IMG/VR virus record: IMGVR_UViG_3300037882_003791
Span: 1 to 27,627 of that record
DNA from: a virus
Length of the DNA stretch: 27,627 bases
Direction: 5' to 3' (one strand)
In this document: in pieces, positions 7,152-15,031 of the stretch
Layout: every line of letters starts with the position of its first letter
How positions within the stretch are numbered: position 1 is the stretch's first letter
Program-made: the position numbers and the translations under genes
The notes under the pieces: generated by a model
Seen by the model: only the letters and a program-made list of their open reading frames with translations
What the model was told of the DNA's origin: nothing
Databases searched by the model: none

Positions 7152-7574
7152 ATGAGTGGCGAAATTCCAAGGGGACGAACCGGCGAAGCAGGCAGTACCA
7201 AGATCGTGACTGTTCGTCTAGACAGCTTCCAGCAACACGAGGCGATTTATAATGCCAGTCGCGATCGTGACATTTCTATCAACTCATTCTGCCTGACTGC
7301 TATTCTCAACGCCGCTGCTATCCCTGGGACTCTTGACGAGGCGGTTAAACGTCGACTCGCTGATCTGGCTGTTAGTCGTCCGGCGCAACCGATCGTGAAG
7401 AACCCAAAGACGAAGGAGGAAATCAGTCAGACAGTTCTCGACGCAACAAAGCGCAGCAGCGACCCGTTTGATCTGATCACTCTAAAGCAGCTCGAGCGGA
7501 TTGCCCGCGAGTCGGGAGTTCCCGAAGCCTGTGCCTTTCGAATCGTACAAATGTTCATGGAAGCCGTAGGATAG
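7152..7574 (+). CDS. Ribbon-helix-helix-like protein inside tail module
   Basis: A 140-residue protein whose N-terminal third (KIVTVRLDSFQQHEAIYNAS, then RDRDISINSFCLTAILNAA) has the strand-helix-helix pattern of Arc/MetJ-type DNA-binding proteins: a short strand of alternating residues, a helix, the S-x-N-S-F turn and a second helix. The C-terminal part is helical and charged (LKQLERIARESGVPEACAFR, then IVQMFMEAVG). A regulator between tail completion and tail tube genes is unusual; it could tune late gene expression or be an added cargo gene. The stop TAG is supplied by the following palindrome (7569-7589). Confidence 0.55.
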   Translation: MSGEIPRGRTGEAGSTKIVTVRLDSFQQHEAIYNASRDRDISINSFCLTAILNAAAIPGTLDEAVKRRLADLAVSRPAQPIVKNPKTKEEISQTVLDATKRSSDPFDLITLKQLERIARESGVPEACAFRIVQMFMEAVG

Positions 7575-7589
7575 GACGCCGTCCTGTCT
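7569..7589 (+). repeat. Degenerate GGATAGGACG palindrome
   Basis: A second, less perfect copy of the element at 4291 (GGATAGGACG, one base, CGTCCTGTCT). It overlaps the stop codon of the gene before it. Downstream (about 7603-7630) is CGGCAGGAGCCTCGCACTCC, another repeat-like piece without a gene. Confidence 0.6.
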
Positions 7590-7693
7590 GTATCTGCATT
7601 AAGCTCGGCAGGAGCCTCGCACTCCCCCCTCCGAAAACACCAATGAAAGTTTGTGTGATTCGTTGGTCCGGTTTTATGGAGTGATTTCCAAAC

Positions 7694-8107
7694 ATGTGCG
7701 AACTTCAACAAGGTGCAACGCTGGCATTTTCTGTTAGCGGTGCGTTGTATCAGGTGCTGAACATAGCTCGGTTTTCGGCTCCCATTCCGGTCATCGACGA
7801 CACGGATTTGGCCGACACTGTCAGTCGCAAGAAGTGCGCTGGGAAATTGCAAGACCCACAGATGTTCACCATTACGGCTCGCAACATTGGCACTCAGGCT
7901 CGACCGTCCAAAGGCGTCGTGCAAGATCTGACAGTCACGCATCCGCTCGCCGCAGGCCGAACTACTCCAGAGATCCTTGACGGGTCTGGGTTTGTTGTCG
8001 ACGTGCGAACGCCGGAGTTCAGTTCGGACAGCGAAGCCAGGCAGACAATCGAAATCGACTGGCAGTTCGATGGCGATCCAATGCCAACACGAACGCTAGC
8101 CGCTTAA
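7694..8107 (+). CDS. Major tail tube protein
   Basis: A 137-residue protein that should polymerise into the tail tube. Recognition rests on the segment PQMFTITARNIGTQ, then LTVTHPLAAGRTTPEILDGS and GFVVDVRTPEFSSDSEARQT followed by IEIDWQFDG, which match siphovirus tube proteins: two beta sheets and a long loop. GGAG lies 12 bases before the ATG. It comes after tail completion and before the tail chaperones, as expected. A strong terminator follows immediately, which fits a highly expressed gene. Confidence 0.7.
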   Translation: MCELQQGATLAFSVSGALYQVLNIARFSAPIPVIDDTDLADTVSRKKCAGKLQDPQMFTITARNIGTQARPSKGVVQDLTVTHPLAAGRTTPEILDGSGFVVDVRTPEFSSDSEARQTIEIDWQFDGDPMPTRTLAA

Positions 8108-8124
8108 TAATTCACCCCAGTGAA

Positions 8125-8175
8125 GGCGGTCTCGCGAGTTTCACCGGACCCGCGGGACCGCCGCTTTGTTTCTTT
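8125..8175 (+). terminator. Terminator after tail tube gene
   Basis: A 12-bp stem with one G-T pair (GGCGGTCTCGCG / CGCGGGACCGCC, loop 14 bases) is followed by the T-rich run TTTGTTTCTTT. It lies 17 bases after the tail tube stop codon. Confidence 0.75.
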
Positions 8176-8235
8176 GTAGCTGATCCCGCCAGGGTTCAGG
8201 AGATTGCCCATCTGAACCGTGGCCGGTCCAGCTAC
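8176..8235 (+). repeat. GTAGCTG/CAGCTAC palindromic repeat, copy 4
   Basis: A compact copy: class A1 left arm (GATCCCGCCAGGG), 12-base spacer, class A2 complement on the right (CCGTGGCCGG). Confidence 0.9.
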
Positions 8236-8263
8236 GGCTTAAACAAGAGAAGGTCCACTTGTA

Positions 8264-8812
8264 ATGTCATCAGAAAATCGAATCGTTCTTCAAGCGTGGT
8301 TTGGCGAAACGCCAACGGGCCAGAAGCTTGAAAAGCCTAGCTTTCAGATCTTCGTTGAAGGCAGTGTTGTTGCGGAGCGTCGCGGGAAGGATGTTGTCCG
8401 CGAGTTGATTGGATTTGTATCCAAGGAGCCGGGTCGGCCTATCAACTTCTTGCCGGTTATCGCGGCGTTTCGCGATTTGATTCCCCACTTCGAAGTGCAG
8501 ATTCGGACGGCTCTACTAGAGTGGCGAGCCGAGCAGAAGGCGGAGGCTGAAGTAAAGGTAGCTGCGCTGCAAAAGAGTGTGGCTGCGGCCAATGACGATT
8601 TGACGAAGTCATTTGCTGAAGACGCTCTTCAGTCGGCTCAGTCGTTATTGCAGTCTGCCGAGGTGCAGCATCAGGTCGAAGCTAGCGTGAAGCGAACCGG
8701 CAATGCACCAGATGAAGAGGCGATCGAGCAGTTACGCAAAGATTTGCAAAAGCCTGTCGAGGAGTCTACTGACGGATCAGATGATCCCGATGCCAACGAG
8801 CAGAATTTGTAG
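8264..8812 (+). CDS. Unknown tail-region protein
   Basis: A 182-residue protein between tail tube and tail chaperones. The first 95 residues look globular (FQIFVEGSVVAERRGKDVVR, then ELIGFVSKEPGRPINFLPVI). The remainder is a long charged helix, probably a coiled coil (EWRAEQKAEAEVKVAALQ and on), ending in an acidic Asp/Glu-rich tail (STDGSDDPDANEQNL). No family is recognised. GAAGG lies about 12 bases before the ATG. It is flanked on both sides by GTAGCTG repeats, like a separable unit. An additional tail assembly factor is possible but only from position. Confidence 0.6.
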   Translation: MSSENRIVLQAWFGETPTGQKLEKPSFQIFVEGSVVAERRGKDVVRELIGFVSKEPGRPINFLPVIAAFRDLIPHFEVQIRTALLEWRAEQKAEAEVKVAALQKSVAAANDDLTKSFAEDALQSAQSLLQSAEVQHQVEASVKRTGNAPDEEAIEQLRKDLQKPVEESTDGSDDPDANEQNL

Positions 8813-8824
8813 CGGAGTGAATTT

Positions 8825-8893
8825 GTAGCTGATCCCGCCAGGGTTCAGTCTTTGCGCCCATGAAACCCTCTGAACCGTGGCCGGTCCAGCTAC
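8825..8893 (+). repeat. GTAGCTG/CAGCTAC palindromic repeat, copy 5
   Basis: Class A1 left arm, class A2 complement right arm, 21-base spacer. It occupies nearly the whole gap before the tail chaperone gene. Confidence 0.9.
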
Positions 8894-8905
8894 GAAAACC
8901 AAAAC

Positions 8906-9280
8906 ATGCTAACTAAAGAACAAATTGCCGCTCGTCGAGTGTCCACGACTCCATCTGTCCTGGAATTGCCAGATGGCGAGAGTGTGTTTGTATTGCCGGT
9001 CGGTTCCCGGTTGATGCGAGATTATCGCCAATGCTTGCGAGACGAAGATGGTAAGCCGATTGACGAGCGAAAGCAGTTTGTTGACGAGCTGCTGATTGCA
9101 AGAGTCTTGGTCAATGCCGATGGCTCGCGGATGTTCAGCGACGAGGACGTCTTAAACGGGTTGCTGACCGACCTTGATCCAAGTACGTGGGATGCTCTGA
9201 TGGAGTACGCTTGGAGCTTTATCGCTGGTGGTGATCGCCAAAAAAAATCCTCGCCGACGACATCTACCGAAGCGTCTTAA
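8906..9280 (+). CDS. Tail assembly chaperone, short form (G-like)
   Basis: A 124-residue protein just upstream of the tape measure gene, the place of lambda G in siphoviruses. The N-terminus MLTKEQIAARRVSTTPSVLE with DGESVFVLPVGSRLMRDYR is typical of these chaperones: a small beta part on the side facing tape measure, then helices (LLTDLDPSTWDALMEYAWSF). Near the 3' end lies an A8 run in slippery phase; ribosomes that slip back one base make the G-GT fusion. The zero-frame product stops at 9278-9280, 11 codons after the slip. These chaperones coat the tape measure during tail assembly and are absent from the finished virion. Confidence 0.75.
   Translation: MLTKEQIAARRVSTTPSVLELPDGESVFVLPVGSRLMRDYRQCLRDEDGKPIDERKQFVDELLIARVLVNADGSRMFSDEDVLNGLLTDLDPSTWDALMEYAWSFIAGGDRQKKSSPTTSTEAS
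9240..9247 (+). promoter_or_regulatory. Programmed -1 frameshift site (A8 run)
   Basis: The zero-frame codons are CAA AAA AAA, so the heptamer A AAA AAA (9241-9247) is in exact X XXY YYZ phase. The -1 frame has a TGA at 9232-9234 just upstream and is then open from 9235 to 9633 without an early start codon. A small hairpin CCAGA-TCG-TCTGG (9287-9299) lies about 40 bases downstream. Confidence 0.8.
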
Positions 9281-9633
9281 GAATCGCCAGATCGTCTGGT
9301 CTGCCGCCCAGCGTGATTGAAGAGTCTTGGACGCTGGACGAAATTCTTGATGTGGGCGAGCTGGACGACTTGGAGGCGGCTGGTCAAGCCAAGCGGTTGG
9401 TGGGTCGCATTTGTGCCGAGATCCATAATGCGGTCCGCAATTACGGTTGGATGCGTCACGCCGACAAAAACACGCCACCGCCGACGCCGCTGGACGAGAC
9501 CAGATGGCTGCCGCGACGCGTCAAGCGAAAGAAGGTCAAGAAGTCTTCGGCTTCAAGCACCGTCGCCCAGCCACTAACACAGGGCGAAGCTGTCTCACAA
9601 AAGATCAAGCAGGCGTTTTCGGATTGGTGGTAA
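9247..9633 (+). CDS. Tail assembly chaperone, GT extension reached by -1 frameshift
   Basis: This is the second half of a G-GT fusion (total about 242 residues, 8906-9633). After slipping, translation continues ILADDIYRSVLRIARSSGLP and so on, through SWTLDEILDVGELDDLEA, a Trp-containing helical segment (AEIHNAVRNYGWMRH), a basic stretch (RRVKRKKVKKSS) and a C-terminal amphipathic part ending FSDWW. The only start in this frame is a GTG at 9313 without a ribosome binding site, so independent expression is unlikely. In the lambda paradigm the T part binds the tail tube protein while G binds the tape measure. The tape measure gene follows after one repeat. Confidence 0.75.
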   Translation: MLADDIYRSVLRIARSSGLPPSVIEESWTLDEILDVGELDDLEAAGQAKRLVGRICAEIHNAVRNYGWMRHADKNTPPPTPLDETRWLPRRVKRKKVKKSSASSTVAQPLTQGEAVSQKIKQAFSDWW

Positions 9634-9645
9634 CAAGATTTCTTA

Positions 9646-9698
9646 GTAGCTGATCCCGCCAGGGTTCAGAAGACCTGAATTCTGGCGAATCCAGCTAC
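9646..9698 (+). repeat. GTAGCTG/CAGCTAC palindromic repeat, copy 6
   Basis: Class A1 left arm, class A3 complement on the right (TTCTGGCGAATCCAGCTAC); spacer of only 5 bases. Confidence 0.9.
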
Positions 9699-9729
9699 GA
9701 CGGAGAGCCTACATAGAAAGCCCCATCAC

Positions 9730-11694
9730 ATGACAATCATTAGCAAGTACGCTTACAAAGCCGTTTGGGATGCGACCGAACTTTCCAAGGGCTTGATGAA
9801 TTCTCGCGCTCTCTTTCAGGCTCAGAAGAAGATCGTCGAGGATTCTCGCACGCCATTCGATCGGCTGGCGATCGGACAAGAGAACCTCAACAAGCTGATT
9901 GAGAAGTACCCTGAACTTGCATCGCAAAAACTGCGACTGGAAAAGCAGCTCGAGAAACAGTATTTGCTTGAAGAGTCTGCGGTACGGAAGTTGGACGCTG
10001 CGGAGCGCCAGCGTCTGAACACTCTACTGACCGTTGCAGAGAAACAGGAGCGAGCCGCGGCCCGGATGGAGAAGGCTCGGGCTCGCGTTCAGCAGCGGTA
10101 TAGTACCTTCGATGAATCTGGCGGTGCTGGGCTGGACGGACCAAACTGGGGCGGAAAGGATGAAGAATCTGGCGGTGGCATGTCGCTTGGTGGGCTTGGC
10201 AAAGCCGGACTAGCGGCTGGGGCGGCGGTTGGGGCTTATAAGCTCAGTACCGCATTGAAAGATATCGCAACGCAGGGTATCGCGGCCAATAAAGAGGTGG
10301 AACGAGCGGAGATTACGTTCGAGCATTTCTCGGGCTCGGCGGACGTATCGGCAAAGATGATGGATCGTCTTCGCACGATGTCTTCGGACGCTGGCGTGTC
10401 GTTTAACGCATTGTCCGATGGTGCAGCGAGATTCATGGTACAGGGGTTCTCGGGTGATGATGCAATCAAGACGATGTCGCAGATCGCCGAGGTGACGGGT
10501 GGCATACCGGAGCGGATGGATCGATTATCGATTGCATTTGCGCAGGTGAAATCTAAGGGGCAACTGTTCGCGGAAGAAATGCAGCAGATGAACGAGTCAG
10601 GATTCAGTCCATTGATTGAACTGGCGCAGGTTCTTGGGGTTGAAGTTTCCCAGGTCAAGGACCAGATAGAAAAGGGCAATGTAACCTGGGAAGTGTTTGC
10701 CAAGGCGATCGACAAGGCGACCAGTGCCGGCGGTAGGTTCGACGGCTTCCTTGATAAATTCAAGGGCACTTCGCTAGGGGCGGCCAACGAATCGGCGGCC
10801 GCTTGGGAAAATGCTTATGCCAGGATCGGCAAGGCCATGGAGCCGGTGACGTCGATGTGGGCCAAGTTTTCAACAAGAATCGCCAAAGATCTGGCCGACT
10901 CTGCGGACGCTCTGTCTGGGGCATCGGGGGCTCCCGTTGTCGAAGACAAGGCTGCGATGCAGGAGCGAAAGAAGCAGGAAGCGCGAGCCAAGGAACGGGC
11001 GAGGATCGATGAGACCAGGAAGCGTGAACAGGCAGCTTTTGCGGAGATCGAAGCGAGGAATGCGGAGCAAGCTGGAGTTGCTGGCAGTGGACTGCAGGAT
11101 CAGCAGTTTGGGTTGATCAAGAGCTTGGCGTCCGACGAGGAACTGGCGAAGTTCGAGAAGATGTATTCGCTGTTGAGCGATTTCAATAAGGAACAGGCCA
11201 AGCTTGGTGCGATCGAGAATTTTAAGAGCGGTCTAGGCTTGGGGGATTTGTCGGGCTACCTGGGCGCAGAGGCTAAGGCGGAACTTAAGAAGACAGAGCA
11301 GCTCGAGAAACAGCTTGAGCTACGACAAAAGCAACAAGAGGTGATCGATCGGTCGAAGCAGATTGCAGAGAAGTTTGCTTCGGATGAACAGAAACAGGTC
11401 GACGCTCTTGCTGATCTTGAGATGGCTCGGCGGTTTGGCGGACTGAGTCAAGCGGACTTCGATCGCGAGTCGAAGAAGGTTGTGGCCACAGAATCTAAAG
11501 GCGGTGGTTTGGCGACTTCGATGCAGGCCGGGTCGGCCAAGGCGTATGAATTCATGGCTGGCGTTCAGGATCGAGGCCAGCGAGAGAAGATGCAGGAGAA
11601 GCAGGAGAATAAGCAACTTCAACTGCGAATGATCAAGGCCATTGAAAAGGTCGAGGCCGCCGTGAAGGAATCTGAGATGGCAGCGGCCGGATAG
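9730..11694 (+). CDS. Tape measure protein
   Basis: A 654-residue protein that sets tail length. Residues 20-130 are a long charged helix (AAERQRLNTLLTVAEKQERA and similar). Then comes a Gly/Ala-rich hydrophobic stretch (about 148-172, MSLGGLGKAGLAAGAAVGAY). Residues about 190-370 contain the conserved tape-measure domain (TIGR02675-like): VERAEITFEHFSGSADVSAK, ARFMVQGFSGDDAIKTMSQI, KGQLFAEEMQQMNESGFSPL, and VTWEVFAKAIDK with a Gly-rich follow-up. The C-terminal third is coiled coil rich in Lys, Glu and Gln. At about 0.15 nm per residue it predicts a tail close to 100 nm. Only one short hydrophobic segment is seen, and no peptidase or lysozyme domain. Confidence 0.85.
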   Translation: MTIISKYAYKAVWDATELSKGLMNSRALFQAQKKIVEDSRTPFDRLAIGQENLNKLIEKYPELASQKLRLEKQLEKQYLLEESAVRKLDAAERQRLNTLLTVAEKQERAAARMEKARARVQQRYSTFDESGGAGLDGPNWGGKDEESGGGMSLGGLGKAGLAAGAAVGAYKLSTALKDIATQGIAANKEVERAEITFEHFSGSADVSAKMMDRLRTMSSDAGVSFNALSDGAARFMVQGFSGDDAIKTMSQIAEVTGGIPERMDRLSIAFAQVKSKGQLFAEEMQQMNESGFSPLIELAQVLGVEVSQVKDQIEKGNVTWEVFAKAIDKATSAGGRFDGFLDKFKGTSLGAANESAAAWENAYARIGKAMEPVTSMWAKFSTRIAKDLADSADALSGASGAPVVEDKAAMQERKKQEARAKERARIDETRKREQAAFAEIEARNAEQAGVAGSGLQDQQFGLIKSLASDEELAKFEKMYSLLSDFNKEQAKLGAIENFKSGLGLGDLSGYLGAEAKAELKKTEQLEKQLELRQKQQEVIDRSKQIAEKFASDEQKQVDALADLEMARRFGGLSQADFDRESKKVVATESKGGGLATSMQAGSAKAYEFMAGVQDRGQREKMQEKQENKQLQLRMIKAIEKVEAAVKESEMAAAG

Positions 11695-11707
11695 CGTTTG
11701 CCTCCCC

Positions 11708-11777
11708 GTAGCTGATCCCGCCAGGGTTCAGTTCTTGAATCTCTGAAAAACCTCTGAACCGTGGCCGGTCCAGCTAC
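11708..11777 (+). repeat. GTAGCTG/CAGCTAC palindromic repeat, copy 7
   Basis: Class A1 left arm, class A2 complement right arm, 22-base spacer; 13 bases after the tape measure stop. Confidence 0.9.
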
Positions 11778-11813
11778 AGGAGATCCATCTGCGGTAGTTC
11801 CGAAAATCAGTGC

Positions 11814-12758
11814 ATGCCAACAATCCAGACCATGAGACCCGACGCCAATGTTTCTTTGCGACGCAACAAGGACCAGTTGGTTGTCGAGCAAGATTTTCAC
11901 ATTCGAATTCGAGCTGACGATGTCAACCAAGATCGATTGACGATACTCTATGGAACTCCAGGCGTGCCGCTGTTCAATGTGATCTACGGCAGCTATGGCA
12001 TGCTGCTGTCCAGTGCTGAAGGTGATCGTCATCCCGATGATCCGCTGTTGTGGGATTGCGTCTATCATCTATCCAATGTTGTCGAAGAGGGAGCCGATCG
12101 CGACCCAACGAACGGCAATCAGCAGACCGGCGACCCGACTGTTTGGATCCCGATGGTGGAGTTGGGCTTTGAGGAATACGATGAAGTCCTGCGCGAGTCG
12201 CTGGACTACACCGAGGATCAAAAACACACCAGCATCGATGGCGAGGATCCGGTTGGTTACAACGCTAAGAAATGGCTGAACAGTGCTGGCCAACCCTATG
12301 ATACAGGGTTTGTTCGACGCCGTCGCATTATCACTCGGCAGTTCACGCAGTTCGAAAAAGCTTCAGGCGTTGGAGCTCGAACGCTGGATCAAATCATGGA
12401 TTGGCACGAGACGATCAATGATGGGATGTACCTCAATCGGGCGAAACGGACGTTGATGTTGACTGTCGACAAAGTGGCGATCGGCACCTACTACTCGGTG
12501 CGAGCTTGGCGAGTCGACATGACATTGCACTACAAGAAGTCTGACTGGCGAATTAAGCAGTTGGACGTCGGTTGGAATTACAAGGCTTCGGCAACATCCA
12601 CCGACCTTTTGGCCTTCACCGACAAGCCAGGTAATTCAATCCTTGGTGCGTTGGACGGCAAGGGACTGAAGGCTGCGGATCCAGAGCAGCCAGCGATTCG
12701 ATACCACAAGGAATTCGAGGACGCGAATTTTGCTTCGTTTCTCAGGTTGCTAACGTAG
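11814..12758 (+). CDS. Distal-tail-position protein, unknown family
   Basis: A 314-residue protein following the tape measure, where distal tail or baseplate hub proteins are encoded. No known family is certain. The sequence is mixed: a beta-rich start (NKDQLVVEQDFHIRIRADDV, LTILYGTPGVPLFNVIYGSY), an acidic central part, then a strongly conserved-looking run (VRRRRIITRQFTQFEKASGV, WHETINDGMYLNRAKRTLML) and a strand pair YYSVRAWRVDMTLHYKKSDW. There is no clear ribosome binding site for ATG 11814; ATG 11832 is an alternative. A role as distal tail protein is inferred from order only. Confidence 0.6.
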   Translation: MPTIQTMRPDANVSLRRNKDQLVVEQDFHIRIRADDVNQDRLTILYGTPGVPLFNVIYGSYGMLLSSAEGDRHPDDPLLWDCVYHLSNVVEEGADRDPTNGNQQTGDPTVWIPMVELGFEEYDEVLRESLDYTEDQKHTSIDGEDPVGYNAKKWLNSAGQPYDTGFVRRRRIITRQFTQFEKASGVGARTLDQIMDWHETINDGMYLNRAKRTLMLTVDKVAIGTYYSVRAWRVDMTLHYKKSDWRIKQLDVGWNYKASATSTDLLAFTDKPGNSILGALDGKGLKAADPEQPAIRYHKEFEDANFASFLRLLT

Positions 12759-12815
12759 CGGAATGCGTCAAGCATTTCGAATTCAGATACTCAAGAGACT
12801 CTAAGGCAAACCACT

Positions 12816-13493
12816 GTGGCAAAAGAAAAACCAGTCGGGTTTTATCCTGCTACAGCCCATCGGATACTGAATCGATTGGGGATTGGCGCAGAAAGCGAAT
12901 TCATCGAGCGGCAGCGAGGTCGCGGACGTGGATCGACTATCAAGTATTTCGTGCTTGCTGAAGACGCAACGAGTTTGCCCGTCTACGCGTGGCCGGGTGA
13001 TTTCGACCAAGAGACAGGAGAAATAAATCCAAGGCCAGACTCGACGCCATTTGAGTTGTATTATGCTAATGACGAATTGCGGCCAGGAACAAAAACTGCA
13101 AAGGCCGGATACACAGGCAAATATGGCATTGATGAAAACGGCTTGGACATGTTCATCAACGGCCCTTGCGTGACTGGATGCACATCGACCGCAAGTATCA
13201 GCGGCACTTTAGAAGACGGTGAAGTTGGCACGGAATACGAAGCGACATTGACTGTGTCTGGTGCAGACGATGACGGCGTCACATCGCCTAATCTGCCTGC
13301 TGGCCTTGAGCTTGATCCAGACACTGGCGTTATTTCTGGCACGCCAACGGAGGCTGGAACGTTTTACATTGTCTTCACGGCAACTAGCGAAGATCCACCA
13401 ATCTGTGCGGCGACTGAAATGATTAAATTGATCATATGGCCCGAGGGCGAAGGTCCAGAACCAGAAGAGCCACCAGGAGGTGGAGAGCCGTGA
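12816..13493 (+). CDS. Tail-tip type protein with Ig-like He_PIG domain
   Basis: A 225-residue protein starting at GTG 12816 (AAGG about 10 bases upstream). Residues 1-110 are a unique domain (RQRGRGRGSTIKYFVLAEDA, VYAWPGDFDQETGEI). Residues about 128-210 form a bacterial Ig-like domain of the He_PIG type: the hallmark LPAGLELDPDTGVISGTPTE followed by AGTFYIVFTATS is clear. The C-terminus is a Pro/Glu/Gly-rich linker. Such domains on phage tail proteins contact the cell surface. The stop overlaps the GTG start of the next gene, and the strong AGGAGG site for that gene lies inside this one, so the two are translationally coupled. Confidence 0.7.
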   Translation: MAKEKPVGFYPATAHRILNRLGIGAESEFIERQRGRGRGSTIKYFVLAEDATSLPVYAWPGDFDQETGEINPRPDSTPFELYYANDELRPGTKTAKAGYTGKYGIDENGLDMFINGPCVTGCTSTASISGTLEDGEVGTEYEATLTVSGADDDGVTSPNLPAGLELDPDTGVISGTPTEAGTFYIVFTATSEDPPICAATEMIKLIIWPEGEGPEPEEPPGGGEP

Positions 13494-15031
13494 CCGGACA
13501 TATGCAAACCAATTGCGAAGGCAGTGATTGTTGTGGCAATAACATCGGCGATCCTCCCCCACGCTGTGATTGTTACGCAGGCGGCGATGTATGCAGTATC
13601 TGGTGGAAATGCAACGTCCCGGCCAGTATTTTCGGTCTGCCTAGCAAGCCGCCATACAGAATGCGAATCACCAAAGCAGACAATCGAGACGATGAGGACA
13701 TTGAAACGATTCTTGAATCTACTGAGGTCGAGGGTCGGTGGTCTGTGCCTGACAATACCGACGCTTACTTTCGTGTCCAGTTGTGTTGTGACGATCCAGG
13801 ATATGGTGAATGCCGCTGGCGTACTTTGTTTGAAGGCCAGATTGATTCAGTCACAACGCCATGCGATATTGCTGTGGTCGGCGTTGCTCTTATTTTAGAT
13901 GAAAATAATAATCCTAATCCGGCTGGTCCGTATCGATGCGGCGGGAAGCTTCGGGTCCACGGGGCCGGGGGGCAGACTATATTTGGATCGTGCGCTCCAG
14001 GCATAACTTCACTGAAGGTCGGTGGAGTTGTTGTTGGGGGCGGCTCTCCTTTTGTTGGCTGTGTGCCTGAAGGACTTGGCCCAAACTGTGCTGCTGGATC
14101 TGCATTACTTCCAGAATGCGACGGCATTGCTCCTGATCGTCGATACATTGACATTGAATTGCCTACTTCAAGCTGCAATCAAAAAGTCGCTGTCGAAGCA
14201 ACAAACGGATGCGGGCAAGTTCGTGTTTGCGAAGTGACTTTGCCATGTGAAGCCCATTACAATTATTACCGTGTTGAGGTTCCGACCTGGAACGGCCTTA
14301 ATCGCACTTGTAGTGGCGCAGAAGATCAACCGCCGGGATGGCCAAATCCAACCAATAGCGATTTCACGTGGGCTCAGTCCTGGTCGAATGCCGTGTCGTT
14401 GACTGGCAGTGTCGGAGGGTCTTATTTTGTCGCAAAGCATTTGAACTGTCCGAATCACAATCCGATTGCGACAGGCACGTTTGATTGGCGTTGGATCGTT
14501 AGTGGCCTGCATCGAAAGTACGACTCGGCGACGGGCGGGCTTATAACTCTCCCAATGAACTACGATTTACACTGGTGGGGCAACATAAAGTATTCTCTCG
14601 GGTTCAGACCAGACGCACAGTTATCCCTCGGCGATGTGATTGTTTCATTTGACGGCCCGTTGTTCTATCACGTTGAACAGCAAGGACCGGGGCAGTTCGG
14701 CAACGAGCAAGTGATTTCTGATGGCCAATATCCCGGCCCTCAACAGTCAGTCAATTTTCAACGCCTTTTTCGTATCATTGGAATGTCTAATCCGATGACC
14801 TGCTCACCATGTGACGACCAACAATTAACGACCCAAATCACATGGGAGAAAATAACGCCTTGGGATTGGTCGATTCAATTAACTCCGGGTATTGGGCAAC
14901 CTCCACAATGGCTGATTCCTGATTATCAAGTTGGTGGAGGCTGGACAGGGCCGTATCCGGTTCCGTTTAGTTGCGTTGGCAACGCAACCGTGCAAACCGA
15001 GGTTCTTGAAGCGGAGTTGATCAGTTTATGA
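13490..15031 (+). CDS. Large Cys-rich putative tail/host-interaction protein
   Basis: I place the start at GTG 13490: AGGAGG lies about 10 bases upstream and GTGA overlaps the previous stop. A start at 13436 is possible by frame but would add an Arg-rich leader and has no such site. The 513-residue product has about 25 cysteines, many in close pairs (NCEGSDCC, CDCYAGGDVC, LCCDD, CSPCDD), plus many Gly, Pro, Trp and Tyr, as in extracellular disulfide-bonded proteins. No signal peptide is seen, which fits a virion part. No family is recognised. With the preceding Ig-like gene and the following gene (overlap ATGA) it forms a three-gene coupled unit, probably for receptor recognition. Confidence 0.65.
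   Translation: MTGHMQTNCEGSDCCGNNIGDPPPRCDCYAGGDVCSIWWKCNVPASIFGLPSKPPYRMRITKADNRDDEDIETILESTEVEGRWSVPDNTDAYFRVQLCCDDPGYGECRWRTLFEGQIDSVTTPCDIAVVGVALILDENNNPNPAGPYRCGGKLRVHGAGGQTIFGSCAPGITSLKVGGVVVGGGSPFVGCVPEGLGPNCAAGSALLPECDGIAPDRRYIDIELPTSSCNQKVAVEATNGCGQVRVCEVTLPCEAHYNYYRVEVPTWNGLNRTCSGAEDQPPGWPNPTNSDFTWAQSWSNAVSLTGSVGGSYFVAKHLNCPNHNPIATGTFDWRWIVSGLHRKYDSATGGLITLPMNYDLHWWGNIKYSLGFRPDAQLSLGDVIVSFDGPLFYHVEQQGPGQFGNEQVISDGQYPGPQQSVNFQRLFRIIGMSNPMTCSPCDDQQLTTQITWEKITPWDWSIQLTPGIGQPPQWLIPDYQVGGGWTGPYPVPFSCVGNATVQTEVLEAELISL

Noticed and set aside
13436-13489. Upstream ATG for the Cys-rich protein
   Set aside because: It would add an Arg-rich leader that mirrors the Pro/Glu-rich end of the previous gene in another frame; GTG 13490 has AGGAGG and a GTGA overlap.
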